From CAIYUC01 sp963682005 (GTDB lineage: Bacteria > Bacteroidota > Bacteroidia > Bacteroidales > FEN-979): 64,000 nucleotides of DNA. Both the position numbers and the translations under genes were made by a program. Positions within the stretch are counted from its first letter, which is position 1. Every line of letters begins with the position of its first letter. The notes under the pieces are model-generated. The model searched no databases. It had not been told where the DNA came from and saw nothing but the letters and a program-made list of their open reading frames with translations. The DNA lies in assembly GCA_963682005.1 (NCBI GenBank), contig OY820914.1:1240001-1304000 (forward strand), given 5' to 3'. This document shows positions 25,365 through 34,505 of the stretch, in pieces.

Positions 25365-28300
25365 ATGAAAGGTATTCTTGCTTGTATTCTTGCATTGATC
25401 ATACTCACTGCGGGAAATGCCCGGGCCCAGGATAAGATCAGGGTGGATGAAAATACGTTTGGCGATATCATGGCACGGCAGCTTGGCCCGGCGACCATGA
25501 GTGGCCGTATTTCTGCCATGGATGCAGTGAATAGAAATCCCGCGATCCTTTACGTGGGAGCTGCCAGTGGCGGTGTCTGGAAAAGCAAGAATTACGGAAC
25601 AACATTTAAACCCGTTTTCGACAAGTATTGTCCCGCCATTGGCGCAATTGCCATAGACCAGAACCATCCTGATACGGTATGGGTTGGGACTGGTGAGGTC
25701 TGGGTAAGGAATTCAACCTCTGTAGGTGATGGGATATATAAGACGACCAATGCCGGAGAAACCTGGCAGAAATGCGGACTGGACAAGACCGAACGTATCT
25801 CGAAAATCATGGTGCACCCGTCTAACTCAAATGTTGTGTTTGTTGCGGCGCTTGGCAACCTCTGGAATCCCGGTACCGAAAGGGGATTGTATAAAACTGC
25901 TGACGGTGGAAAAACCTGGGAGAAGATCCTGTACATCGATGAAAATACGGGATGCAGTGATTTTGCGATTGACTGGCAGGATCCGGATATCATGTATGCC
26001 GGCATGTGGGAATTCAGGAGAACCCCCTGGTCATTCAGCTCCGGAGGAAAGGGCAGCGGATTATACCGCTCGGCCGATGGTGGTAAAACCTGGAGCAAGC
26101 TTACAACGGATTTCCCTTCCGGTATCCTGGGACGTGTGTGCATCTCAGTGTCTCCGGTTAAATCAGATATTGTCTACACCATTATTGAATCGGAGAAAAC
26201 AGGCTTGTACCGTTCCGGCGACAAAGGCCTGACCTGGAAACTGATGACCCAATCCGAAGCCATCAGCGACCGGCCGTTCTATTTCTCTTACCTCGCCACC
26301 GATCCCGCAGATACGAACATCCTTTATAAACCCGGGTTCAACCTGAACATGAGCATTGACGGGGGTAAAACGTTCAGTTCCGCTGCCGTTGAAGGGGGCA
26401 ATTTTCATGGTGACTGCCACCCACTTTATATCAGCAGGAAGGATCATAACCTTATTTACATGGGAACTGACGGCGGGGTTTATTATACGATGGACAGGGG
26501 AAACACCTGGCGGTTCATGCGCAATCTGCCGGTATCACAGTTCTACCATGTAAGTGTTGATAATGCTGATCCTTACAATGTATATGGCGGCCTGCAGGAC
26601 AATGGCTCCTGGTATGGACCATCACGTGCATCGGGAGGGATCACGAACAACGACTGGAAAAATGTTGGTTTCGGGGATGGCTTCTATGTGTACTGTGATA
26701 AAAAGGATTCGAACATCCTTTACTGGCAGTTCCAGGGAGGCAAGATCGCCCGGTATTATAAGAAAACCGGGGAGTATAAATCCCTGATCCCGCTAAAAGA
26801 CAACGCAACAAAGGATCTCCGCTTCAACTGGAATGCCCCGCTGATCTTCAGCCCGAACGGGAATTCATTCTACACGGGAGCTCAGTACCTCTACAAAACA
26901 AGCAACCGCGGAGATACCTGGACAAGGATTTCTCCTGACCTTACCACCGATGATCCGAAAAAGGAAAAGCAGGAGAAGTCAGGCGGCCTGACCATTGACA
27001 ACTCTTCCGCAGAAAATCATTGCACTATATACACAGTCAGCGAATCGCCCCTTGACAGCCTGGTGATCTGGGCAGGAACCGATGACGGGAACCTCCAGGT
27101 AACCATTGACGGCGGCCGGAACTGGACAAATGTTGTAAAGAACGTCCCTGGGCTTCCCGAACATACCTGGTGTTCCTATGCAGAATCGGGTCACTTCGAT
27201 AAGAATACCATTTACGCCACATTTGATGGACACCGGCTGGGTGATAAAACATCCTATGTTTTCAAGTCTGATGACCTTGGAAAAACATGGACTGCCCTGG
27301 CTGATACGTCCATCAAAGGATACTGTCATGTGATCAAAGAAGATCTTGTTAACCGGTCCGTTCTGTACCTAGGAACCGAATCAGGCCTTTTCCTGAGCAT
27401 TGACGGGGGGAAGAACTGGGCACCTTTCAAGGGGAACTTCCCGAAAGTGCCGGTCATGGATATAACATTCCAGCCAAGGGAGCAATCCCTGGTACTTGCA
27501 ACTCATGGCCGCGGGATCATGGTCATCGACGACCTCACCCCGGTAAGGGAATTAACCCTTGAGACCCTTGGAAAGGATGTTGCATTCATCAAAACGAAGG
27601 ATTATGTCATCCGCGAAACCCCGGGATCACAGGGATGGAACGGGGATGATGAATACATCGGTCCCAATCCGCGCGAAGCGGCACCCATCGCTTATTACCT
27701 GAAGAAACGTCATATTTTTGGCGATATGCATATCGAGATCAGCGACAAGGATGGGAAAATAATCCAGAAGCTTCCGGCCGGGATGCGGAAAGGGGTCAAC
27801 ATAGTTCCCTGGACGATCAGGATGAGACCGCCGAAAGTTCCCGCATCACCCCAGATGGAAGGCTGGGCCATGACCGGTCCGAATGTTACGCCGGGAGAAT
27901 ATACGGTAAAACTGTTCAAGGATAAACAGGTTTATGAAACAACGATCAGGATACTTCTCGATCCGAAATCCATACACCCGCTGCAGGACCGGGAAATGAG
28001 GCAGGAAGCCGTGATGAAAGCATACCACTTACTGGAAACCCTTGCCTACATTGACCGGCAAACCGTGGGTATCCGCGACCAGGCGCGAAAAGAGGCAAAA
28101 TCAGCTTCTAAATCACTCTCAAAAACACTTTCCGGAATTGCAACACGGATGGATACACTGCATGTGAAGCTTGTCGCCGTGCAGGAGGGAAAGATTACCG
28201 GGGAGGAACGGCTTCGTGAAAAAGTGGCATTTATCTATGGCTCAATCCTGTCCTACCAGGGACGGCCGACTGATACCCAGCTCTCGGGTCTCAACGGTTT

Positions 28301-28442
28301 TGTACAGGAGATCGGACAGATCAATACCGATCTTGAAAAATTCAAAAACACAGACCTGGCGAAAATCAACCTTGAATTGTCCAAAGCGAAACTGAATGAA
28401 ATTAAGGTTATTTCTGAGGAAGAATTTTTCAAACAACCCTGA
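25365..28442 (+). CDS. Large exported sortilin/BNR-type beta-propeller protein
   Basis: The 1025-residue protein has a signal peptide ending ARAQ and two stacked propeller regions (about residues 40-700) with many Asp-box motifs such as TADGGKTWEK, SADGGKTWSK, SIDGGKTFSS, TIDGGRNWTN and SIDGGKNWAP. These mark the VPS10/sortilin-like and sialidase-type fold annotated as glycosyl hydrolase. No catalytic residues for a hydrolase can be assigned. A helical region with coiled-coil character (about 880-1000) closes the protein. No T9SS tail is seen. It is co-transcribed with the LolA-like gene. Confidence 0.8.
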   Translation: MKGILACILALIILTAGNARAQDKIRVDENTFGDIMARQLGPATMSGRISAMDAVNRNPAILYVGAASGGVWKSKNYGTTFKPVFDKYCPAIGAIAIDQNHPDTVWVGTGEVWVRNSTSVGDGIYKTTNAGETWQKCGLDKTERISKIMVHPSNSNVVFVAALGNLWNPGTERGLYKTADGGKTWEKILYIDENTGCSDFAIDWQDPDIMYAGMWEFRRTPWSFSSGGKGSGLYRSADGGKTWSKLTTDFPSGILGRVCISVSPVKSDIVYTIIESEKTGLYRSGDKGLTWKLMTQSEAISDRPFYFSYLATDPADTNILYKPGFNLNMSIDGGKTFSSAAVEGGNFHGDCHPLYISRKDHNLIYMGTDGGVYYTMDRGNTWRFMRNLPVSQFYHVSVDNADPYNVYGGLQDNGSWYGPSRASGGITNNDWKNVGFGDGFYVYCDKKDSNILYWQFQGGKIARYYKKTGEYKSLIPLKDNATKDLRFNWNAPLIFSPNGNSFYTGAQYLYKTSNRGDTWTRISPDLTTDDPKKEKQEKSGGLTIDNSSAENHCTIYTVSESPLDSLVIWAGTDDGNLQVTIDGGRNWTNVVKNVPGLPEHTWCSYAESGHFDKNTIYATFDGHRLGDKTSYVFKSDDLGKTWTALADTSIKGYCHVIKEDLVNRSVLYLGTESGLFLSIDGGKNWAPFKGNFPKVPVMDITFQPREQSLVLATHGRGIMVIDDLTPVRELTLETLGKDVAFIKTKDYVIRETPGSQGWNGDDEYIGPNPREAAPIAYYLKKRHIFGDMHIEISDKDGKIIQKLPAGMRKGVNIVPWTIRMRPPKVPASPQMEGWAMTGPNVTPGEYTVKLFKDKQVYETTIRILLDPKSIHPLQDREMRQEAVMKAYHLLETLAYIDRQTVGIRDQARKEAKSASKSLSKTLSGIATRMDTLHVKLVAVQEGKITGEERLREKVAFIYGSILSYQGRPTDTQLSGLNGFVQEIGQINTDLEKFKNTDLAKINLELSKAKLNEIKVISEEEFFKQP

Positions 28443-28467
28443 TATATTTATGAATTCGTAATTGTCT

Positions 28468-28475
28468 TATCTTTG
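28468..28475 (+). promoter_or_regulatory. -7 element for the DsrE gene
   Basis: TATCTTTG matches TAnnTTTG, 19 bases before the ATG at 28495. It supports that start over the upstream in-frame codon at 28462. Confidence 0.5.
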
Positions 28476-28494
28476 CCACCCAAAAAGTTACAAG

Positions 28495-28830
28495 ATGAAG
28501 AAATTACATGTGCTCTGGACGACAGGAGAGAAAGATGTGGCTATCCGGATGGTGTTCGTGTACCTGTTGAATGCTAAAAGCATGGGATGGTGGGATGAGA
28601 TTCACCTCATAATCTGGGGACCCTCAGCAAACTTACTGGCAGAAGACAGGTTGGTACAGAGAGAACTTGATTACCTCCTTCAAAGCGGAATAATCATAGA
28701 AGCCTGCCAGGGCTGCACCGATGCCTATGGCGTTACTGATAAAATAACGGCCCTTGGAATTCCTGTAAAATACATGGGAGAACCTCTGACTGATATCCTC
28801 AACAGCGACGATAAACTTCTTACTTTTTAG
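28495..28830 (+). CDS. DsrE-family protein
   Basis: The 111-residue cytoplasmic protein shows the DsrE/F-like fold pattern: a first strand KLHVLWTTGEKD, a helix MVFVYLLNAKSMGWW, the strand EIHLIIWGPSANLL, and a conserved cysteine segment EACQGCTDAYGV. DsrE-type proteins carry sulfur as a cysteine persulfide or take part in redox reactions; the partner is unknown here. The start at 28495 is chosen from the promoter position and the family N-terminus. Confidence 0.82.
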   Translation: MKKLHVLWTTGEKDVAIRMVFVYLLNAKSMGWWDEIHLIIWGPSANLLAEDRLVQRELDYLLQSGIIIEACQGCTDAYGVTDKITALGIPVKYMGEPLTDILNSDDKLLTF

Positions 28831-28863
28831 CTGCAGGCTGCAGGCTGCAAGCTTTAAACTTGC

Positions 28864-28886
28864 CGTCATCCCCGCGAAAGCGGGGA
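28864..28886. repeat. Dispersed CCGCGAAAGCGG palindrome, copy 1
   Basis: CGTCATCCCCGCGAAAGCGGGGA is a 6-bp-stem tetraloop hairpin. Related copies are at 39284-39307 and 41682-41705. It lies between the DsrE and RelA stop codons and could also act in termination. Confidence 0.65.
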
Positions 28887-28891
28887 CATAA

Positions 28892-31090
28892 TTATCCCGC
28901 TATTTTTTTAACATCCGTCACTTCCTTCATCTTCAACAGCCTCCGGATGATCTCATCGAGGTCCATTTTGCCCGAGACAAGGATGCCGACTTCCCAGCGG
29001 TAGGAATTACCCGGCAACATCTCAAGGCGGGCAGAGCGAACACTCGTCTTTAATTCGTTGGTAAGGAACTGCGTCAGCCTGTTTACAAGATTTTCCTGGT
29101 AATCCCCGGTAACGCTCAGGTTGGCCGTGAATGCCTTTTCCTGTTCCATTATTTTCCAGCGGGCTTCATGAATACGGTAGGGATAACGCGTAACAAGCTG
29201 ATGTGCATTGCTGCAGTTGGTTTTATGGATCTTGATCCCCTGTGTCACGCTTACAAATGCAAAGATCTTATCGCCGGGAATCGGGTTGCAGCATTTCGAA
29301 AACTGGTATTGAACAGAATTCAGCCGTTCTTCGATGAATATGTAATCCTGCTTTTCTGAAGGCAGGTCCGGGAGCTTTTCAGGGATGATCGTTTCCTTGC
29401 CGGGATGGACCGGCTGATTTTCCTGTTCCGTCTCAGCAAGGGCTTTCTTGATCTTCAGCGGATCCAGTTTTCCTTCCCCGAATTTCTGATACAAGTCTAA
29501 GTTGTTCTCACATTCAAAGTACCGGATCAGCCTTGTGATAACGATGTCGGTGAATTCAAATCCGAGTGCTGTAACCTTGTTCCTGATGATCTCCTTTCCC
29601 TGGTCCGAATCCTTGTAGGTCTCCATTTTCAGGGTATGCTTGATCCGGGCGATCACCCTGGGGCTTTTCACAAATTCAAGCCAGTTGTGACTTGGCTTCT
29701 GTGTCTTTGAGGTAAGGATCTTGACCCTGTCGCCATTCTGGAGGACATGTTTCAGGGGAACCATCTTGCCATTGACGATGGCGCCTGTACATGAAGCCCC
29801 GATCCCGGTATGGATCTCAAATGCGAAATCCAGTACCGTGTAGCCGGCTTTTAACCGTTTAAGATCTCCTTTGGGCGTAAAGACAAAGATCTCGTCGGTA
29901 TATAATGCCTTTTTTTCGAGATTGGCAGACCGTTCCTGGCCCGATTGAACCGGTTTCTCGAGCATTTCGCGGATCGAAGCGAACAGATCCGTGTTCAACC
30001 CGGGATGATGCCCTGTTTTGTATTTCCAATGGGCCGCAAAACTTTTCTCGGCGATCTCGTCCATCCTGGATGTCCGGATCTGGACCTCTACCCATTTTCC
30101 TTCCGGACCGATCACCGTGGTGTGCAGGGATTCATACCCTGTAGGTTTCGGAAAGGATATCCAGTCGCGCAACCGGCGGGGATTTGGAGTGTAGATGTCC
30201 GTTACAAGAGAATAGACCTTCCAGCAATCCGCTTTTTCATTTTCGACCGTATTTTTCAGAATGATCCGGATCGCAAAAAGGTCATAGACCCGCTCAAATT
30301 CAACATTCTGTACCTGCATTTTCCGCCAGATCGACGGGATCGACTTGATGCGGTTCTTGATTTCACAATCGAAACCGTTTGTATTCAACGATTCCCCGAT
30401 AGGCTTAATAAAATTCATTGCATACTGATCCCTGTCCTTCTGTGTTTCTTTAAGTTTTTGCTCGAGCTGACGGTAGATCTCAGGTTCTGTGAATTTCATC
30501 ACGCAGTCTTCCATTTCCGTTTTTACCCGGTAAAGACCTAAACGATGTGCGATGGGAATATAGAGGGAGGAGGATTCTCCGCAAATCTTTGCCTGGACTT
30601 CCGGCGGATATTTTACCAGGTTCCGGGTATCGTATAAGCGGAATGCAAGCTGCACAAGGATTACACGAATATCACCGGAAAGTGTAAGCAGCAGTTTGAT
30701 AAAGTTCTCCGAATTGGATAGATGCTTGGAGGTATCAAGCCGGTCAATCTTTTGCATTCCCGTGATCATTTCCATCACCCCGGCCCCATATTCCCTCGTA
30801 ACTGTTTCGGGTGTCAGCAACATCATATCAAAAGGACTCTTCAACAGTACCGCCAGTATAGGCTCTATCCCCAGGTTCATCTCATTGAGCCCGGAAACAG
30901 CAGTATCCAGGGAACGGTTTATCCCATCATGATCCTTTTCTTTTCCTGACAGGTCAATAAGCAGGGTAATTGCACGCTGAATTCTTTCCCGTTCTTCAAT
31001 GGCCTGACCTGCCAAAAGGATATGTTTGATTTTTTCTTCGTAAAGGGGATCCATGAAATTGTCCATCAGCCGCCACTTTATCCTTTGCAA
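28892..31090 (-). CDS. relA: RelA-type (p)ppGpp synthetase with degenerate hydrolase domain
   Basis: The 732-residue protein has the long RSH layout: an N-terminal HD-like domain (about 30-200), a synthetase domain (about 240-370, with KSIPSIWRKMQ, VYDLFAIRIIL, PKPTGYESLHTTV and EVQIRTSRMDEIAEKSFAAHW), TGS (about 405-470), and a C-terminal ACT domain. The hydrolase metal ligands are missing: the LLHD site reads LLKS at residues 82-85, the upstream HPxxVA region has no histidine, and ADRLHN reads AFRLYD. It should make but not degrade the alarmone, like RelA. A second start, MDNFMDPLYEEK, is possible. Confidence 0.88.
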   Translation of the reverse strand: MQRIKWRLMDNFMDPLYEEKIKHILLAGQAIEERERIQRAITLLIDLSGKEKDHDGINRSLDTAVSGLNEMNLGIEPILAVLLKSPFDMMLLTPETVTREYGAGVMEMITGMQKIDRLDTSKHLSNSENFIKLLLTLSGDIRVILVQLAFRLYDTRNLVKYPPEVQAKICGESSSLYIPIAHRLGLYRVKTEMEDCVMKFTEPEIYRQLEQKLKETQKDRDQYAMNFIKPIGESLNTNGFDCEIKNRIKSIPSIWRKMQVQNVEFERVYDLFAIRIILKNTVENEKADCWKVYSLVTDIYTPNPRRLRDWISFPKPTGYESLHTTVIGPEGKWVEVQIRTSRMDEIAEKSFAAHWKYKTGHHPGLNTDLFASIREMLEKPVQSGQERSANLEKKALYTDEIFVFTPKGDLKRLKAGYTVLDFAFEIHTGIGASCTGAIVNGKMVPLKHVLQNGDRVKILTSKTQKPSHNWLEFVKSPRVIARIKHTLKMETYKDSDQGKEIIRNKVTALGFEFTDIVITRLIRYFECENNLDLYQKFGEGKLDPLKIKKALAETEQENQPVHPGKETIIPEKLPDLPSEKQDYIFIEERLNSVQYQFSKCCNPIPGDKIFAFVSVTQGIKIHKTNCSNAHQLVTRYPYRIHEARWKIMEQEKAFTANLSVTGDYQENLVNRLTQFLTNELKTSVRSARLEMLPGNSYRWEVGILVSGKMDLDEIIRRLLKMKEVTDVKKIAG

Positions 31091-31266
31091 AGATACGGGT
31101 GTTTTGTTTTAACTGATGGTCGGAAGCCGGAGGTCTGAAGTCAGAAGGCTGATAATGGAGAATAGAGAATAGAGGATGGAGAATTGATATCCGGTTCTGT
31201 GAAACTCCGGGATCTGATTTAAGAAAGCAGGCAAGCAGCAGTGTGCATGAAAAGAAAAATACCTTG

Positions 31267-34200
31267 TCACTCTTTATCGATCTTCACAAGGCTGCCAAAA
31301 AGATCCTTGTTCGATGAGATCTTTTCCGCATTCCCGTAAACACATATGGCATGCTGGGCAAGGATGTCGCGCACCAGGCCTGAAAAGCCGCGGATATCTG
31401 CTGAGGTTGTCTTAAGAACGGCATCCCTGTCATGCTGTATATCCTGCTCTGTCCGGTGGTTGAAGTACATGGTAAAGGCCTGGTCTCCTTTCTGGGAAAC
31501 AGTCAGCGGCCTGTCCATCGAAGAGATCGTTCCGATGATGTACCGGGTCATCGTTTTCTGATCCGCCTCAAATTTCCCGAGGTATTGGGTCGTTGCATTA
31601 TAATTGTCCAGGGTCTCCTTCAGGTTCGGATCGCGGTAGGAGGTAAACGATACCATCCCTGAGGCTGAAAAGCTGCTGAATCCGCCATAAGCCCCGCCGA
31701 TCACCCGGATCTGCTTCTGGAGCCAGTCTGTCGAAAGGATCTGGTTCAGGACGCGGATCTTTCCGTTCCACTCATATCCCAGTCTTTTGTAATCATATCC
31801 TTCAATCACATATTGTACTTTCGAAGCAGTGAGGATCCCTTCATTCTTTTTATTGAATGTGAATGACCAGTTGTTCAACTGGGTTTTCCCGGCGGGAAAA
31901 TCTTCCAGCATTTTTTTAAGTTCTCCGTTAAGTGTGTTCAGATCTTTCCGGCTGCATGTCGTCGTAATGACCAGGTTATCCCTGGTGAACAGGATCGATG
32001 CTGCCTGTTTCAGTTTTTCTATGATTTCCGGGGCTTTGGAATCGAATTCCTTTTCAAGGCCTGTCACAAACCAGTAATAATCCATTCCCGAGGAAAGCTC
32101 GTTGAACATGCCCTGGTTGCTGAAATAGGAATAGAGCCGCGTGTTTGCGTACTGAAGTCCGTTTCTGTGAATGCTTGCATCCAGTTGTGACTGGTGACGC
32201 ATGATCACCTGTTTCAGCCGTTCCGGGTCATTGTACTTTGTCCTGAAAAGGATTTCCTGCGTGAGGCTGGCCAGTTTATCCAGCTTATTGTTCATCGCCT
32301 TCGTCGTGACCCTGAATTTCGGAATCATCTTTATGTCACTCATATTTTCCGAGAACGTGGAAAGGTTCGTGTAAAATCCCCCGGTATTGATGCTGAGTGC
32401 TTTATCCAGGTCTCCGAAAGAATAATTTTCGGTGCTCATCATCCCGATGATATTACATAAAAGCGAAGCGTAAGGGATCATCTCTTCAGGCAGAACACGG
32501 ATGTCAAAATAGTGATCGACATACACAACGTCATTTGTGAACTCCTCATGATAAAGAAGCGGAACCTTCCCTACATGTTGTATTTCCATCCCTTGCCAGG
32601 TTGCTTTGGGATTGATGTCCTTCAGCTCCAGCATCGGGATCGTAGCCAGGGCTTCAGGCGTATCTTCCCTCTTCTGGTAAGCGATCAGATCGGCTGTTTC
32701 CTTGACAAGCGCATCTGTTTCTTTGTCACTTAATTTTGCCTTGTATGACGCCAGCTCTTTCTTTACCTTTAATGACGCCTCTTTTTCCAGGCCTGGTTTG
32801 GGAGCCATGGTAAGCAGGAGGGCATGGGGATTGTCAATGAAGTATTTAGTGATGATTGGTTCAAGATACCTTGTTGTAAGTGCTTTCTTTACTTCCGCCA
32901 GCGGCTTCTCATATTCCAGCCCGAGAAATGGATCATTGGCGAAGAAGAAAGTTGGCAGTGACCTGTTGATGTTGGTCAGTCCTTTCTGTGCATCATTCCC
33001 TTCCCTGTAAAGGAATTCCTGCCTGTTGATCACGGCTTCAACAGCCGATTTATCCAGTTCTTTCTCTGCCTGTGCCTTCAGAACAGACATGACGATGCTG
33101 TAAAATTTGTCTTTGTCTTCAGGATTAGCATTCTGAACGATGATCTGCACCAAATTCTGCATATAATTACTGGCGCTGGCAGAAACATCCTGTCCGATGC
33201 CCGCCTCCTGCAAAGCCAGCCTGACTGGTGCCGACTCCTGGTTCACCAGCACTTCGCAGAGGATATCGAGCGACATGTTCAGCGCCTGGTCTGTATTGTG
33301 GCCTGCAACGAAATTCAACGAAAGGTATGTCTGGTTCTCCGTTTTTGCGCCATCCATAACCGGGTAATAGGCTGTCATATCCTTCATGGCATGGAAAGGC
33401 TTCTGATCTGAAATGGTAACAGCAGATCCTGATCTGTGGTAAGATGACAGGTACATTTTATCGATGAATTCAAGCTCCTTCTGCAGATCCCCGTCACCGT
33501 AAAGGAAGATATAACTGTTTTCCGGGTGATAGTACTTTTTATGGTAGTTGATGAACGCCTCATTTGTGAGGGTTGGAATGGCAGAAGGATAACCGCCCGA
33601 TTCATAGGCATACCCGTTATCCGGGAACAGGTTTTTAAAGACCTGGTACCATTGCTCCCTGGAAGGATTGGAAAAGGCGCCTTTCATTTCATTGTATACA
33701 ACGCCTTTGTAAACGACTGCGCTGTCCTTGTTGGTGAGCTCATAATGCCAGCCTTCCTGTTTCAGGATCCGCGGATCGGTATAAAGCAGGGGATTGAAAA
33801 CGGCATCGAGGTAGACATGCATCAGGTTGAAATAGTCCTTGTCGTTCATGCTGGCCACCGGGTACATCGTAAAATCCTTGGATGTAAAGGCATTGATGAA
33901 TGTATTGAGGGATCCTTTTTCGAGCTCGTCAAACGGACTTTTTACAGGAAAATTCTTTGAACCGTTCAGAACGGAATGTTCCATGATATGCGGGCATCCG
34001 TTATCCGATTCGGGGAATGTCTTGAAGGCAATGGCAAAGGTCTTGTTCGGATCCTTTGCTGCGATCTTGATAAGCTTTGCCCCGCTTTGGACATGTTCAA
34101 AGAAATAACAATCTGCATCCACTTCCCTTACAAACCGCTTTTCTACCAGCTTAAATCCATGGGAGTTCTCTGATGCGATGGTTTCACTGCTCATAATGCT

Positions 34201-34269
34201 AAGAATTAGACACAACAAAGATGCGATAACCATGCTGATTTTGTTCCTGTTTTTGGTAAAATTTTTCAT
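31267..34269 (-). CDS. M16C (PreP-like) metallopeptidase, exported
   Basis: The 1000-residue protease has a signal peptide (MVIASLLCLILSIMSSETIA after a basic start). The inverted zinc motif is H94-I-M-E97-H98, and the third ligand E194 is in VVYNEMKG, 96 residues further, as in PreP. Four M16 half-domains are expected from the length. PreP-like enzymes degrade short unstructured peptides, here in the periplasm. An earlier in-frame ATG at 34368 would add 33 residues before the signal peptide and is rejected. No partner gene lies next to it. Confidence 0.88.
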   Translation of the reverse strand: MKNFTKNRNKISMVIASLLCLILSIMSSETIASENSHGFKLVEKRFVREVDADCYFFEHVQSGAKLIKIAAKDPNKTFAIAFKTFPESDNGCPHIMEHSVLNGSKNFPVKSPFDELEKGSLNTFINAFTSKDFTMYPVASMNDKDYFNLMHVYLDAVFNPLLYTDPRILKQEGWHYELTNKDSAVVYKGVVYNEMKGAFSNPSREQWYQVFKNLFPDNGYAYESGGYPSAIPTLTNEAFINYHKKYYHPENSYIFLYGDGDLQKELEFIDKMYLSSYHRSGSAVTISDQKPFHAMKDMTAYYPVMDGAKTENQTYLSLNFVAGHNTDQALNMSLDILCEVLVNQESAPVRLALQEAGIGQDVSASASNYMQNLVQIIVQNANPEDKDKFYSIVMSVLKAQAEKELDKSAVEAVINRQEFLYREGNDAQKGLTNINRSLPTFFFANDPFLGLEYEKPLAEVKKALTTRYLEPIITKYFIDNPHALLLTMAPKPGLEKEASLKVKKELASYKAKLSDKETDALVKETADLIAYQKREDTPEALATIPMLELKDINPKATWQGMEIQHVGKVPLLYHEEFTNDVVYVDHYFDIRVLPEEMIPYASLLCNIIGMMSTENYSFGDLDKALSINTGGFYTNLSTFSENMSDIKMIPKFRVTTKAMNNKLDKLASLTQEILFRTKYNDPERLKQVIMRHQSQLDASIHRNGLQYANTRLYSYFSNQGMFNELSSGMDYYWFVTGLEKEFDSKAPEIIEKLKQAASILFTRDNLVITTTCSRKDLNTLNGELKKMLEDFPAGKTQLNNWSFTFNKKNEGILTASKVQYVIEGYDYKRLGYEWNGKIRVLNQILSTDWLQKQIRVIGGAYGGFSSFSASGMVSFTSYRDPNLKETLDNYNATTQYLGKFEADQKTMTRYIIGTISSMDRPLTVSQKGDQAFTMYFNHRTEQDIQHDRDAVLKTTSADIRGFSGLVRDILAQHAICVYGNAEKISSNKDLFGSLVKIDKE

Positions 34270-34423
34270 TTTTCGGTAGGATTTGAAGATATTCGGGAAT
34301 GAAAATACACCAGCCCCCCCATTCTGCCAAACAGAATCGGTCAATTCGCTGATTTTCGTGATGACCATCCCCTTAAGGCAACCTGATTTTGGTCGGGGCT
34401 AAAAGGAAGTGCTTTAATTATTG

Positions 34424-34486
34424 TACCCACCCCTTATTCCCCTCCCTACCAGTAGGGAGGGGGAGACCGAAGGTCGGGGTGGGTAC
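34424..34486. repeat. Dispersed palindromic repeat, copy 2
   Basis: Same family as 17829-17893: it starts TACCCACCCC, has an inner hairpin around CCCTACCAGTAGGG, and ends GGTCGGGGTGGGTAC. It lies between the M16 and M28 genes, 19 bases past the M28 stop codon. Confidence 0.8.
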
Positions 34487-34505
34487 CTGAAGAAGCTGAG
34501 ACGGC

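Noticed and set aside
25365..28442. Active glycosyl hydrolase
   Set aside because: Asp-box propeller repeats alone do not show catalysis; no nucleophile or acid/base pair could be assigned.
28892..31090. Bifunctional SpoT/Rel enzyme
   Set aside because: Hydrolase metal ligands are absent, so only the synthetase function is supported.
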